A stretch of 64,000 bases of DNA from an uncultured Prevotella sp. (lineage in GTDB: Bacteria; Bacteroidota; Bacteroidia; Bacteroidales; Bacteroidaceae). Both the position numbers and the translations under genes were made by a program. A model generated the notes under the pieces. The model saw only the letters and a program-made list of their open reading frames with translations. It ran no database searches and was not told where the DNA came from. Below, piece after piece: positions 6,902-14,842 of the stretch (the stretch's first letter is position 1; each line of letters opens with the position of its first letter). The stretch covers positions 109,011-173,010 of the forward strand of contig CAJOHJ010000006.1 in assembly GCA_905234265.1 (NCBI GenBank). The letters run 5' to 3'.

Positions 6902-9043
6902 ATGAAAAAAACTTTACTTAAGACGCTCCTTGTCGCAGTAGGACTGTGCGTGGGAGCAAATGCGTGGGCGCAGACCACACTTTATGAGAAGGGAACTACA
7001 GGTAATGACTGGTCGGATGCCGACTTGACAGACTGGGTGGTAGATTCCGATCATGGGACAACAGCCAAAAAAGACGAAACTGGTAGTGTTACTAATGTTA
7101 CCTCTTCCATTGTAAGTAACAAATTGACATTTAACTCTTTCGGCTATTCTTATAATGAAACTAAAGGCACTACTGATTATAATACTACTGCCGCTAAGGC
7201 TTACAGCTTCACAAAGTCTATTACAACCGAAGACAATACCATTCTAAAACTTACTGCCGACTGGGCTGGCGGTGGTGCTACAGGTACCAATAGTAGAACA
7301 TGTCATACATTTACTTTCGGTGACATCGCATTCACGCTCTATGGATCAAGTGGTGGCGCCTTCCTGAAGATTGGTTCTGCCGACGCTATTCAGATTATTG
7401 CTAATGCAAACAATACCAGTACTTATCGAAATTCCGTTTGGCATATTGAGCTAACTGTCAATCAAAGCACCAATGTCGTTCAGTACTCCCTTTCAACGTC
7501 TGCCCTCAACAGTGGGATGGCTGTTACGGGAAATGGTACAACCGAAAGTGCTGGAAGTTTCAATGGTGTTAGTATTGCATTAGTTAACGACAAAACCCCA
7601 AACTGGTCGCTTAGTCAGACACTTAACAGTATCAAGATTACTGAAGAGGAAGCTTCCAGCACGGCGCGTGGTATCAATGTGAATTTCACATATAAGGTTA
7701 ATGGGGAAGGCGATGCCGCAGCTATTCCTGAAGCAGACTTGCCTGCAGTAACCACTTATTATGACAAAGAAGTTGACGATGTTTTCACACCTACATATCC
7801 TGCATCATTCAATACTGCTGATTATACCTATACATATACATCGGGTGGCGGCGAGTATACTGTAACCACAGCGGAAGACCAGACCATCACACTGCTTTAC
7901 AATCGCACAGAACGCACCAAAGTTGATGTTGTTGTAAAAGGACTGTTTGATGAAACGGAACTTTTCTCCAATATCGTTACAAACATTGCAGAAGGTGAGA
8001 CTGTGGTTTATGGTTTCCCACAGTATGTACTCCAAGGAGGTGTTCTTTACAAGGCAGACGGACCTTATGCCGTATCAACCACTGCTTCAGCTACACCTAT
8101 AGAAGTTACATATACGAAAGCTACCGTTTCTGAAGGCGAGACACCCGTTTATTTCAATGACTTTGGTGGTGCCGCTGGTTTGGATTGGTCAACTTATTCA
8201 GGTGGAAATGTTGTTTCAGATGCTTCTGTTGAGTTAGTTCCCGCTTCTACTTTGTCTGATGGTATTTACAAGATTGTTATCCAAAACAACAGAAATCGAA
8301 CTGCTAAGGTTAAAATTGGTGATTTGGAAATTGGAACACTTGCTACAGGAGCAAATGCCGGCTCACGTGTCATTACTACTTTTAATAATATAGTTGTTCG
8401 CGACGGAGTGGCAATTACCGCTGTTGCAGGAGGGTCTACAGTTACAGACAATATCGACTATATACTCATATATAAGACTGGCGATGCCGCCATTCCCGTC
8501 ACCGTTGCCGCTTCTGGCTTCACTACCGTTGCCAGCGCTTATGCTCTTGACTGCGCAAATCTGCCTGTAGGGCTGGAGGCCTACAAGGTGAGCAGCATCA
8601 GCTATGACGCCATTACTCTTGAGCAGGTTACGGAGGCTGTCGCTCCTGGCACGGGCCTTATCCTCACTGGCACTGCCAACGTAGACTACAATATTCCTGT
8701 TGTAGCCAGCGGCACCGACATTTCAGCAACTAACAAGCTGAAGGCTGCCGTCACGGCTACTGATGTCGCTGCCAATGAGGCTTACATCCTGAAGAGCGGC
8801 AAGTTCTGCAAGCTGACAGTCGCTGCTGCTATTCCTGCCGGTAAGGCTTACCTGCTGGTCAGCGACGTTCCTGTAGAGGCTCCTGTTCTGCAGTTCATCT
8901 TTGGCGATGCTACGGGCATCAGCTCTGTTAGCGCCAATGGCGTTGACGCAGACAAGGCTGTCTTCAACCTGCAGGGCCAGCGCGTTGCACAGCCACGCAA
9001 GGGCCTGTACATCGTGAATGGCAAGAAGGTAGTATTGAAATAA
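6902..9043 (+). CDS. Large secreted protein with C-terminal sorting motif, unknown function
   Basis: 713 residues with signal peptide MKKTLLKTLLVAVGLCVGAN followed by AWAQ. Residues ~30-250 look like a beta-sandwich domain (YSFTKSITTEDNTILKLTAD, SLSQTLNSIKITEEE) of LamG/CBM character, unassigned. The middle has MucBP-like stretches (INVNFTYKVNGEG, TVTTAEDQTITLLY). The last ~190 residues form a module also seen in the 366-residue protein at 999, ending IPAGKAYLLV and then VFNLQGQRVAQPRKGLYIV, GKKVVLK. Base use changes sharply inside the gene: up to ~8490 it is AT-rich with A/T third positions, afterwards GC-rich like the neighbours. This suggests a variable N-terminal part joined to a conserved sorting module. 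Export through SprA is inference. Function unknown. Confidence 0.8.
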   Translation: MKKTLLKTLLVAVGLCVGANAWAQTTLYEKGTTGNDWSDADLTDWVVDSDHGTTAKKDETGSVTNVTSSIVSNKLTFNSFGYSYNETKGTTDYNTTAAKAYSFTKSITTEDNTILKLTADWAGGGATGTNSRTCHTFTFGDIAFTLYGSSGGAFLKIGSADAIQIIANANNTSTYRNSVWHIELTVNQSTNVVQYSLSTSALNSGMAVTGNGTTESAGSFNGVSIALVNDKTPNWSLSQTLNSIKITEEEASSTARGINVNFTYKVNGEGDAAAIPEADLPAVTTYYDKEVDDVFTPTYPASFNTADYTYTYTSGGGEYTVTTAEDQTITLLYNRTERTKVDVVVKGLFDETELFSNIVTNIAEGETVVYGFPQYVLQGGVLYKADGPYAVSTTASATPIEVTYTKATVSEGETPVYFNDFGGAAGLDWSTYSGGNVVSDASVELVPASTLSDGIYKIVIQNNRNRTAKVKIGDLEIGTLATGANAGSRVITTFNNIVVRDGVAITAVAGGSTVTDNIDYILIYKTGDAAIPVTVAASGFTTVASAYALDCANLPVGLEAYKVSSISYDAITLEQVTEAVAPGTGLILTGTANVDYNIPVVASGTDISATNKLKAAVTATDVAANEAYILKSGKFCKLTVAAAIPAGKAYLLVSDVPVEAPVLQFIFGDATGISSVSANGVDADKAVFNLQGQRVAQPRKGLYIVNGKKVVLK

Positions 9044-9045
9044 GG

Positions 9046-9172
9046 GCCTACCCCTAACCCCTCCCTAAGGGAGGGGAACTGTGGGAAGTCAGAAATAATT
9101 CAAACAATTACAAATTACAACGGCCCATTGTCTGTCACGACATCCCTCCCTTTGGGAGGGCTTGGGCGGGCC
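9046..9172. repeat. MITE-like element with GC-rich imperfect inverted ends
   Basis: The left end (9046-9076) contains the hairpin CCCCTCCC-TAA-GGGAGGGG (9058-9076). The right end (9144-9172) contains CCCTCCC-TTT-GGGAGGG and GGGCGGGCC. The reverse complement of the right end resembles the left end (GGCC, then CCC blocks, then CTCCC). About 65 bp of AT-rich sequence lies between. No coding sequence. It separates the 713-residue gene from the small peptide gene. Confidence 0.55.
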
Positions 9173-9188
9173 AAAAAATAGAATTAAT

Positions 9189-9335
9189 ATGAAAAAGAAA
9201 TATTTTGCTCCAGTCATGGAGACCATTGAGATAAAGACACAGCAGATGCTGGCAGCCTCGCAGCTTGGCTTCGGCGATGATACTGACACTGTTGTAGGTA
9301 TGGACGCCCCCGAGTTCAACATTTGGGAAGACTAA
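9189..9335 (+). CDS. 48-residue acidic peptide, unknown function
   Basis: A short reading frame reads MKKKYFAPVMETIEIKTQQ, then MLAASQLGFGDDTDTVVG, then MDAPEFNIWED and a stop. The layout is a basic start, a hydrophobic/Glu-alternating stretch, an MLAAS segment and an acidic tail ending in Trp-Glu-Asp. Similar small proteins starting MKKxYxxPxxEVxE with an MLAxS motif recur in Bacteroidales genomes as hypothetical proteins; that is recalled, not searched. No signal peptide or lipobox. It lies downstream of the 713-residue secreted protein and before a strong terminator, so it may share that transcript. It could be a precursor or signalling peptide, but nothing here proves a role. Confidence 0.6.
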   Translation: MKKKYFAPVMETIEIKTQQMLAASQLGFGDDTDTVVGMDAPEFNIWED

Positions 9336-9373
9336 AGAGAAAAATAAATATCACATTTTTGTTTTAAGTTTGT

Positions 9374-9412
9374 TTGGCGACTAGTCCGTGACGGATAGGC
9401 CGCCAATTTTTT
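9374..9412 (+). terminator. Rho-independent terminator after the small peptide gene
   Basis: TTGGCG (9374-9379) pairs with CGCCAA (9401-9406); the inner TCCG-TGA-CGGA pairs as well. Six T follow. The T-run merges into the adjoining repeat array. Confidence 0.8.
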
Positions 9413-9486
9413 ATCTCTGCATGTTACGAAATTATCTTACGGAGATAATTTTTTATCTCTGCATGTTACGAAATTATCTCAGCGAG
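9410..9486. repeat. Element family B array (42-nt period)
   Basis: Two copies of TTACGAAATTATC at 9424 and 9466, exactly 42 nt apart, separated by the GGAGATAATTTTTTATCTC palindrome-like half. Same family as 22121-22258, 40540-40657, 53180-53300 and 62851-62949. It lies between a terminator and the 3' end of the ATPase gene. Confidence 0.85.
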
Positions 9487-9518
9487 TTATTGTAGGCAAC
9501 GGTTGACAAGCAGGCTGA

Positions 9519-10856
9519 TTACGCGTCTGTCAGCATGAATGCCATATAGAAAGGCAGTGTCAGCACATTTCCGCTGCGGCCTACGTTGTAGCTTCCTACT
9601 TTCAATGCATTGTAGACATGGTATTGTTCGGGATGTTTCATTACCGTCTGCAGCGATTTTGCATTTCCTGTTCGTGCCTTGCATTCCAGTGGGCAGCATT
9701 CTCCACGGTATCGTATGACAAAGTCCAGTTCCAGACCACTGGTTTTCTGGAAGTAATACAATTTCCTTCCCATTTTGTTAAGAATGTCAGCCATAAGGTT
9801 TTCGAAGATAGCCCCCTTGTAGCTGAGCATATTGCCCTGCATGATGCTCCACGCAGTACCTTCTTCGAGCATGCTCACCAGCAGGCCGATGTCAGCCATG
9901 TACACCTTGAAGCTGTCCTTGTCGGCATTGCCGTCGAGCGGCAGTTCGGTGATGTTCAGATTGTAGCACCGGCGTATTATTCCTGCGTCTTCTATCCACT
10001 GCAGACTGCCGCGGTATTGTGCCGAGCGTGCATTAGGGCGTATTATTGAGTAGGTGAACTTTTTATTGTCGCGTGCCAGCTGGGCAGGTATCGACTCGAA
10101 GCATTCGCGGATGTGTCCCTTGTCCTCTTGCCGTGCGTATTTTAGCATGTCGTCTTTGTATGCTTCGATGATGTCGCGCTGGACTTTCTGGGTTTGTCCC
10201 ATGTCGTTGGTGTTTAGGAATGTCGACACCGCCTCTGGCATGCCGCCCACGATGACGTACTTAAGCAGCAGTTCGTGCATGCGCTGGTGAATGCCCTCAG
10301 CAACAGGCTCTTCCCTCTCCAGGCACTTGCGCAGATAGTCGAAATGCTGGGGCTGCACATCGTTTGCCCAGAGCCATTCTTCAAAGTCCATGGGATACAT
10401 GTTTACTATGTCCTCATAGCCTACAGGTATCGAGGCTGCACTGTCCTCTTTTTGCTCATCAGGCAATCTGTAGCCGCTGACACCCGGCAAAGAGCCAGTG
10501 CAGATGACGTCGTACCTGCCGTCAAGCTTAAAGAACTTCAGTGAGGCTCTTGCACTTGGGCATTCCTGGATTTCGTCAAATATCAGGCATGTCTCGCCTG
10601 CCACGAACCTTGCCCCTGGAATGCCCAATGTGATGTTTAGCGTAATGGTGTCTACGTCCAGTGCGCCTGAAAAGAAAGCCTTGTATTCACGGTGTTCATG
10701 GAAGTCAAGGTAAATCACATGCTGATAGTTGCCCGCAGCAAAAGCCTTGACGCTGCTGGTCTTGCCGCATTGCCTGCAGCCCTTAATGACAAGAGGCTTG
10801 CGGCCGTCGCGCAACTTCCATTCGTGCATTGTGGCTTCAATCTTTCTTTTGTACAT
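9519..10856 (-). CDS. AAA ATPase with DUF4143 domain (archaeal-type ATPase family)
   Basis: 445 residues. The N-terminal AAA_14 domain has a Walker A loop GCRQCGKTSSVK (residues ~26-37) and a Walker B strand ETCLIFDEIQECP (~88-100). Sensor-like VICTGSLPGVSGYRLP follows. The C-terminal DUF4143 domain (~200-400) has the typical IIEAYKDDMLKYA and YMADIGLLVSML, and ends with the nuclease-like FQKTSGLELDFVIRYRGECC plus PLECKA. Proteins of this family are common, often multi-copy, in Bacteroidales; their cellular role is unresolved (a toxin-like or restriction-like role has been suggested because the C-terminal fold resembles PD-(D/E)xK nucleases). It is monocistronic, with an unusual promoter carrying three 33-bp-spaced repeats. 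Confidence 0.9.
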   Translation of the reverse strand: MYKRKIEATMHEWKLRDGRKPLVIKGCRQCGKTSSVKAFAAGNYQHVIYLDFHEHREYKAFFSGALDVDTITLNITLGIPGARFVAGETCLIFDEIQECPSARASLKFFKLDGRYDVICTGSLPGVSGYRLPDEQKEDSAASIPVGYEDIVNMYPMDFEEWLWANDVQPQHFDYLRKCLEREEPVAEGIHQRMHELLLKYVIVGGMPEAVSTFLNTNDMGQTQKVQRDIIEAYKDDMLKYARQEDKGHIRECFESIPAQLARDNKKFTYSIIRPNARSAQYRGSLQWIEDAGIIRRCYNLNITELPLDGNADKDSFKVYMADIGLLVSMLEEGTAWSIMQGNMLSYKGAIFENLMADILNKMGRKLYYFQKTSGLELDFVIRYRGECCPLECKARTGNAKSLQTVMKHPEQYHVYNALKVGSYNVGRSGNVLTLPFYMAFMLTDA

Positions 10857-10893
10857 GTCAATATGTTGTTTCTTAGGATGTTAGTCTGGTGAT

Positions 10894-10980
10894 TACACTT
10901 TTTCAAGCGACTTTTCTATGTGTGTATACACTTTTTCGAGTGACTTTTGACGGCAAAGCTACATTTTTTCAAGCGACTTT
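10894..10980. repeat. Three operator-like direct repeats at exact 33-bp spacing
   Basis: Three ~21-nt copies (10894-10915, 10927-10948, 10960-10980) with consensus TACACTTTTTCAAGCGACTT. Their starts are exactly 33 bp apart with unrelated 11-nt spacers. Thirty-three bp is close to three helical turns, so a bound protein would sit on one DNA face. The copy at 10960-10980 fills the -33/-7 spacer of the ATPase promoter on the minus strand; the other two are just downstream of its transcript start. This suggests an operator array for a repressor, possibly the ATPase itself (inference). Confidence 0.75.
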
Positions 10981-10985
10981 ACAAA
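10954..10985 (-). promoter_or_regulatory. -33/-7 promoter of the AAA/DUF4143 gene
   Basis: On the minus strand TTTG, 20 bp, TAGCTTTG. The -7 element (10954-10961) overlaps the edge of the third 33-bp repeat. Confidence 0.7.
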
Positions 10986-11076
10986 TAAATGCGATAAAAA
11001 TTGGGGCGAATTCTGCGGATACGCAAAAAATTTCTAAATTATTAACACGTATCAATCAACTATGAGGGGAAATTGC

Positions 11077-11084
11077 TACCTTTG
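11077..11084 (+). promoter_or_regulatory. -7 promoter element for argS
   Basis: TACCTTTG fits TAnnTTTG and is followed by GCAAAAT; the argS ATG is 24 nt downstream. It rules out the in-frame TTG at 11073 as the start. Confidence 0.65.
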
Positions 11085-11108
11085 CAAAATAATTTTTTCC
11101 GACAACAC

Positions 11109-12977
11109 ATGAACATAGAACAACAGATAATGGCGGCCGCAGGCGCTGCCGTGAAGGCACTCTACGGACAGGAGGTGCCTGAGAAGATGCTGCAGCTGGC
11201 GAAGACGCGCAGCGAGTTTGAGGGAAACCTGACGCTCGTCGTATTCCCGTTTGTGAAGATGGCCCGCAAGTCGCCTGAGCAGACCGGTCAGGAGATTGGC
11301 GACTATCTGGTGGCAAACTGCCCGCTGATAGCCAAGTATAATGTTGTGAAGGGCTTCCTGAACCTGTCGATTGCCGACGGCGCATGGCTGCAGCTGCTGC
11401 AGGCCATCGACGCCGACGCCAGCTACGGGCTGAAGGCTGCCACGGCCGACTCGCCGCTGGTGATGATTGAATATTCGTCGCCAAACACCAACAAGCCCCT
11501 GCACCTGGGCCACGTGCGCAACAACCTGCTGGGCTGGTCGCTGGCACAGATTATGGCTGCCAACGGCAACCGCGTGGTGAAGACGAACATCGTCAACGAC
11601 CGCGGCATACACATCTGCAAGTCCATGCTGGCCTGGCAGAAATGGGGCAACGGCGAGACTCCGGAGAGCAGCGGCAAGAAGGGCGACCACCTGATAGGCG
11701 ACTACTATGTGCTGTTCGACAAGCACTACCGCGAGGAGATTAAGGCCTTGGCTGCAGAGTATGTTGCCGGCGGCATGGATGCCGAGGCTGCTGAGGAGAA
11801 GGCCAAGCAGGAGGCTCCGCTCATCAAGGAGGCTCACGACATGCTGGTGCGCTGGGAGCAGGGCGACGGCGAGGTGCGCAAGCTCTGGGAAACCATGAAC
11901 GCATGGGTGTATGCCGGCTTCGACGAGACCTACCGGAAGCTGGGCGTGTCGTTCGACAAGATATACTACGAGTCGCAGACCTACCTGCGCGGCAAGGCCA
12001 AGGTAGAGGAGGGCCTGGCGAAAGGCCTCTTCGAGCGCCATGCCGATGGCAGCGTGTGGGCCGACCTGACAGCCGACGGGCTGGACCAGAAGCTGCTGCT
12101 CAGAAGCGACGGCACCAGCGTCTACATGACGCAGGACATCGGCACCGCCGAAATGCGCTTTCAGGACTATCCCATAGACAAGATGATATACGTGGTGGGC
12201 AACGAGCAGAACTACCACTTCCAGGTGCTGTCGATACTGCTTGACCGGCTGGGCTTCCGCTGGGGCAAGGAGCTGACGCACTTCTCCTACGGCATGGTGG
12301 AGCTGCCCAACGGCAAGATGAAGTCGAGGGAAGGCACCGTTGTGGATGCCGACGACCTGATAGCACTGATGATAGACGACGCCTACCAGGTGGCCCGCGA
12401 GGCTGGCAAGAACGCCGACATGACGGAGGATGAGAAGCGCGAGGTGGCACGCATCGTCGGTCTGGGAGCGCTGAAATACTTCATTCTGAAGGTCGATGCC
12501 CGCAAGAACATGCTCTTCAACCCCGAGGAGTCCATCGACTTCAACGGCAACACCGGTCCCTTCATTCAGTACACTCACGCCCGCATCCGCTCAATTCTGC
12601 GGAAAAATGAAGAATTAACAATGAAGAATGAAGAATTGGCTACCGCCATTCCTTCACCTGACGGGGCTGCGGCAGCAAATTCTTCATTCTTCATTCTTCA
12701 TTCTTCATTAGAAGAAAAGGAGATTGAGCTGATTCAGAAAATGTCAGAATACGGCGCAGCCGTCCAGCAGGCCGGCATCGACTACAGTCCGTCGGGCATT
12801 GCCAACTACTGCTACGAGCTTACCAAGGTTTTCAACCAGTTCTATCACGACTGCCCCATCCTCGGCGAGCAGGATGCCGACCGTCGTGCCATGCGCCTGA
12901 CCATAGCACGCAACGTGGCAAAAATCATCAAGAGCGGCATGTCGCTGCTGGGCATCGAAGTGCCGGAGAGGATGTAA
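11109..12977 (+). CDS. argS: Arginyl-tRNA synthetase with an in-frame repeat insertion
   Basis: Class I synthetase of 622 residues that charges tRNA-Arg. The start is the ATG at 11109 (MNIEQQIMAAAG). Features: the N-terminal Add-1 domain, the HIGH-type motif HLGH in SSPNTNKPLHLGHVRNN (~122-138), a KMSK-equivalent GKMKSREGTVV (~402) and the C-terminal DALR domain with VFNQFYHDCPIL and SLLGIEVPERM. Between ARIRSILRK and EKEIELIQKMSEYG, where bacterial enzymes have a short surface linker, residues ~498-536 are replaced by NEELTMKNEELATAIPSPDG and AAAANSSFFILHSS. This comes from an element-A copy (12605-12709) that keeps the frame. All catalytic motifs are intact and the gene must be essential, so the insertion is tolerated. 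The WYL regulator starts 4 nt after the stop. Confidence 0.95.
   Translation: MNIEQQIMAAAGAAVKALYGQEVPEKMLQLAKTRSEFEGNLTLVVFPFVKMARKSPEQTGQEIGDYLVANCPLIAKYNVVKGFLNLSIADGAWLQLLQAIDADASYGLKAATADSPLVMIEYSSPNTNKPLHLGHVRNNLLGWSLAQIMAANGNRVVKTNIVNDRGIHICKSMLAWQKWGNGETPESSGKKGDHLIGDYYVLFDKHYREEIKALAAEYVAGGMDAEAAEEKAKQEAPLIKEAHDMLVRWEQGDGEVRKLWETMNAWVYAGFDETYRKLGVSFDKIYYESQTYLRGKAKVEEGLAKGLFERHADGSVWADLTADGLDQKLLLRSDGTSVYMTQDIGTAEMRFQDYPIDKMIYVVGNEQNYHFQVLSILLDRLGFRWGKELTHFSYGMVELPNGKMKSREGTVVDADDLIALMIDDAYQVAREAGKNADMTEDEKREVARIVGLGALKYFILKVDARKNMLFNPEESIDFNGNTGPFIQYTHARIRSILRKNEELTMKNEELATAIPSPDGAAAANSSFFILHSSLEEKEIELIQKMSEYGAAVQQAGIDYSPSGIANYCYELTKVFNQFYHDCPILGEQDADRRAMRLTIARNVAKIIKSGMSLLGIEVPERM
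12605..12709. repeat. Element family A copy inside argS
   Basis: The left arm is AATGAAGAATTAACAATGAA with further GAAGAAT units. The right arm is GCGGCAGCAAAT followed by tandem TTCATTC-type 7-nt units. The arms are complementary around a ~45-nt centre. The whole element is read through in frame as part of the synthetase. Confidence 0.85.
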
Positions 12978-12981
12978 GACG

Positions 12982-13905
12982 GTGAAGATACCCGTAAAGT
13001 TCAAGGAGTACATCTGGCTGGTAAACACCATCCGCAAGGCGCGGCGCATCAGCTTTGCCGACATCAACGCCCTGTGGATGGAGACAGACATGAGTGGGGG
13101 CGTGCCAATGGCACGCTCTACTTTTAACCGCCACAAAGACGCCATCGAGGACATCTTCGGCCTCTACATCGACTGCGACTGCCGCAACGGCTACAAATAT
13201 TTCATCTCCAACGACGGCGTACTGCGTGAGGACAGTGTGCAGAACTGGATGCTCTCCACGCTGTCCGTCAGCAACATCATCAGCGAGAGCCTGTCGCTAC
13301 AGTCGCGCATACTGCTGGAGCAGGCTCCCTACGAAGGCGGCTACCTGCAGCAGGTCATCGACGCCATGAAGCGCAGCCTGAAGGTGAGCATCGCCTACCG
13401 GCGCTACGGTGTGGAGACCGCCAGGAAGTTCGTGCTGGAGCCGTACTGCCTGAAGCTGCACAAGAAGCGCTGGTACGTCCTGGGGCGCATACACCGCAAC
13501 GCCACCGCCGACAAGCCCGAAGCCGACTATTTCGCCACGTTCTCCTTCGACAGAATTCTGCAGTTGGACATCACCGGCCAGAAGTTCACCATGGACGCCG
13601 ACTTCGACGCCGCCGAATACTTCGGCGAGAGCTTCGGCATCTTCGTCGACGACAACACTCCTGCCGAGCGCGTGGTGCTTAGGGCGTTCGGACAGGAGCG
13701 CTACTATCTGCGCGACCTGCCTCTGCATGCCACTCAGCAGGAAATCGCACAGGGAGAAGACTCTGCCGACTTTGCATACCGCCTGCGGCCTACGCTCGAC
13801 TTCATCCACGAGCTGATGAGCCGCGGCAGCCTCGTACGCGTGCTGCAGCCACAGTGGCTTGCCGACACCCTGCGCGACATGCACTCCTCTGCAGCGCAGC
13901 TCTGA
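12982..13905 (+). CDS. WYL-domain transcriptional regulator
   Basis: 307 residues starting at GTG 12982, four bases after argS. The N-terminal ~65 residues form a winged helix-turn-helix (ISFADINALWMETDMSGG, ARSTFNRHKDAIEDIFG). Residues ~125-225 form the WYL domain with the core KKRWYVLGRIHRN, and a C-terminal WCX region (ERVVLRAFGQERYYLRDLP) follows. WYL proteins bind nucleotides or single-stranded nucleic acid as ligands and often control DNA-damage or defence genes. The target here is unknown; its coupling to argS is probably by read-through. Confidence 0.88.
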   Translation: MKIPVKFKEYIWLVNTIRKARRISFADINALWMETDMSGGVPMARSTFNRHKDAIEDIFGLYIDCDCRNGYKYFISNDGVLREDSVQNWMLSTLSVSNIISESLSLQSRILLEQAPYEGGYLQQVIDAMKRSLKVSIAYRRYGVETARKFVLEPYCLKLHKKRWYVLGRIHRNATADKPEADYFATFSFDRILQLDITGQKFTMDADFDAAEYFGESFGIFVDDNTPAERVVLRAFGQERYYLRDLPLHATQQEIAQGEDSADFAYRLRPTLDFIHELMSRGSLVRVLQPQWLADTLRDMHSSAAQL

Positions 13906-13910
13906 TGGCA

Positions 13911-13960
13911 GCAAATTCAGCATTCTTCATTATTCACTCTTCATTAATGACTACCAACCA
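13911..13960. repeat. Half copy of element family A
   Basis: GGCAGCAAATTC followed by TTCTTCATT-type units immediately after the WYL-gene stop. The matching left arm is absent. Confidence 0.6.
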
Positions 13961-13978
13961 CAAAAAAGCAGGCCGCAG

Positions 13979-14011
13979 GCAATAAACCGCGCGGCTTGCG
14001 CGTTTATTATT
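13979..14011. other. Hairpin upstream of ruvA
   Basis: AATAAACCGCGC pairs with GCGCGTTTATT (one bulge). It lies in the ~130-nt gap before ruvA, after the half repeat. It could end the argS-WYL transcript; only a short T-rich stretch follows. Confidence 0.45.
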
Positions 14012-14033
14012 TTGTGTAGTATACATTATTATT

Positions 14034-14636
14034 ATGATAGAATATATAAAAGGTGAACTTACAGAGGTCACCCCGGCGGTGGCTACCGTCGAGGCGGCAG
14101 GCGTGGGCTACGCTCTGAACATATCGCTGACAACCTATTCGGCCATACAGGGCAAGAAGGATGTCAAGCTCTATGTCTACGAGGCCATCCGCGAAGACGC
14201 CTACGTGCTGTTCGGCTTCGTGTCGAAGAAAGAGCGCGAGATGTTCCTGCTGCTGATAACCGTCAGTGGGGTAGGGGCCAACACTGCGCGCATGATGCTG
14301 TCGTCGATGAGCGTCAGCGAGCTGTGCGCAGCCATTTCCACTGGCAACGCACGGCTGATACAGAGCATTAAGGGCATCGGCAAGATGACTGCACAGCGCA
14401 TCATCGTCGACCTGCGCGACAAGATAGTTGCCCTCGGCATTGCTGACGAGATACCTGCCGGCGGCTCCATGACGGCACCCGTCGACAGCGCCGTCAGAGA
14501 CGAGGCCGTGTCTGCGCTCACCATGCTCGGCTTTGCGCCAGCCCCCACGCAGAAAGTGGTGGTAGCCATCTTGCAGCAGGAACCCACGCTGACCGTCGAG
14601 CAGGTGGTCAAGCAGGCTCTGAAGCAGATAAAATGA
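14034..14636 (+). CDS. ruvA: Holliday junction DNA helicase subunit RuvA
   Basis: 200 residues, standard length. The N-terminal OB fold begins MIEYIKGELTEVTPAVATVE. The tandem helix-hairpin-helix region has LLITVSGVGANTARMML and IQSIKGIGKMTAQRIIVDLR. The C-terminal domain III ends VEQVVKQALKQIK. The RuvA tetramer binds four-way junctions and loads RuvB for branch migration. RuvA followed directly by sprA is a familiar Bacteroidetes gene order, seen here. Confidence 0.97.
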   Translation: MIEYIKGELTEVTPAVATVEAAGVGYALNISLTTYSAIQGKKDVKLYVYEAIREDAYVLFGFVSKKEREMFLLLITVSGVGANTARMMLSSMSVSELCAAISTGNARLIQSIKGIGKMTAQRIIVDLRDKIVALGIADEIPAGGSMTAPVDSAVRDEAVSALTMLGFAPAPTQKVVVAILQQEPTLTVEQVVKQALKQIK

Positions 14637-14842
14637 AGAGTGAAGAATGAAGAATGAAGAATTTGCTGCCGCTGATGGGAAGCGCAGGACGGACGCAGTG
14701 GAGCGCAAGGCAGATGCCAAGGAGCGCAAGGCCAACACTGTGAAGCGTGCTGCCCTTCTTGTCGTGCTGTCACTTATAGTGGCGGCAGCAAATTCTTCAT
14801 TCACTCCCAATTCTTCATTCTTCATTCTTCATTCTTCATTTC
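14637..14842. repeat. Element family A copy spanning the sprA start
   Basis: The left arm (14639-14672) has GAAGAAT units then ATTTGCTGCCGC. The right arm (14782-14803) has GCGGCAGCAAAT then TTCATTC. A second run of TTCTTCATT units fills 14809-14841. About 110 nt between the arms encode the hydrophobic signal-peptide core. The sprA ATG lies in the left arm. Confidence 0.8.

Noticed and set aside
6594..6905. 103-codon open frame before the 713-residue gene
   Set aside because: It covers the stems and terminator of the structured region, has poor codon pattern, and overlaps the real start at 6902.
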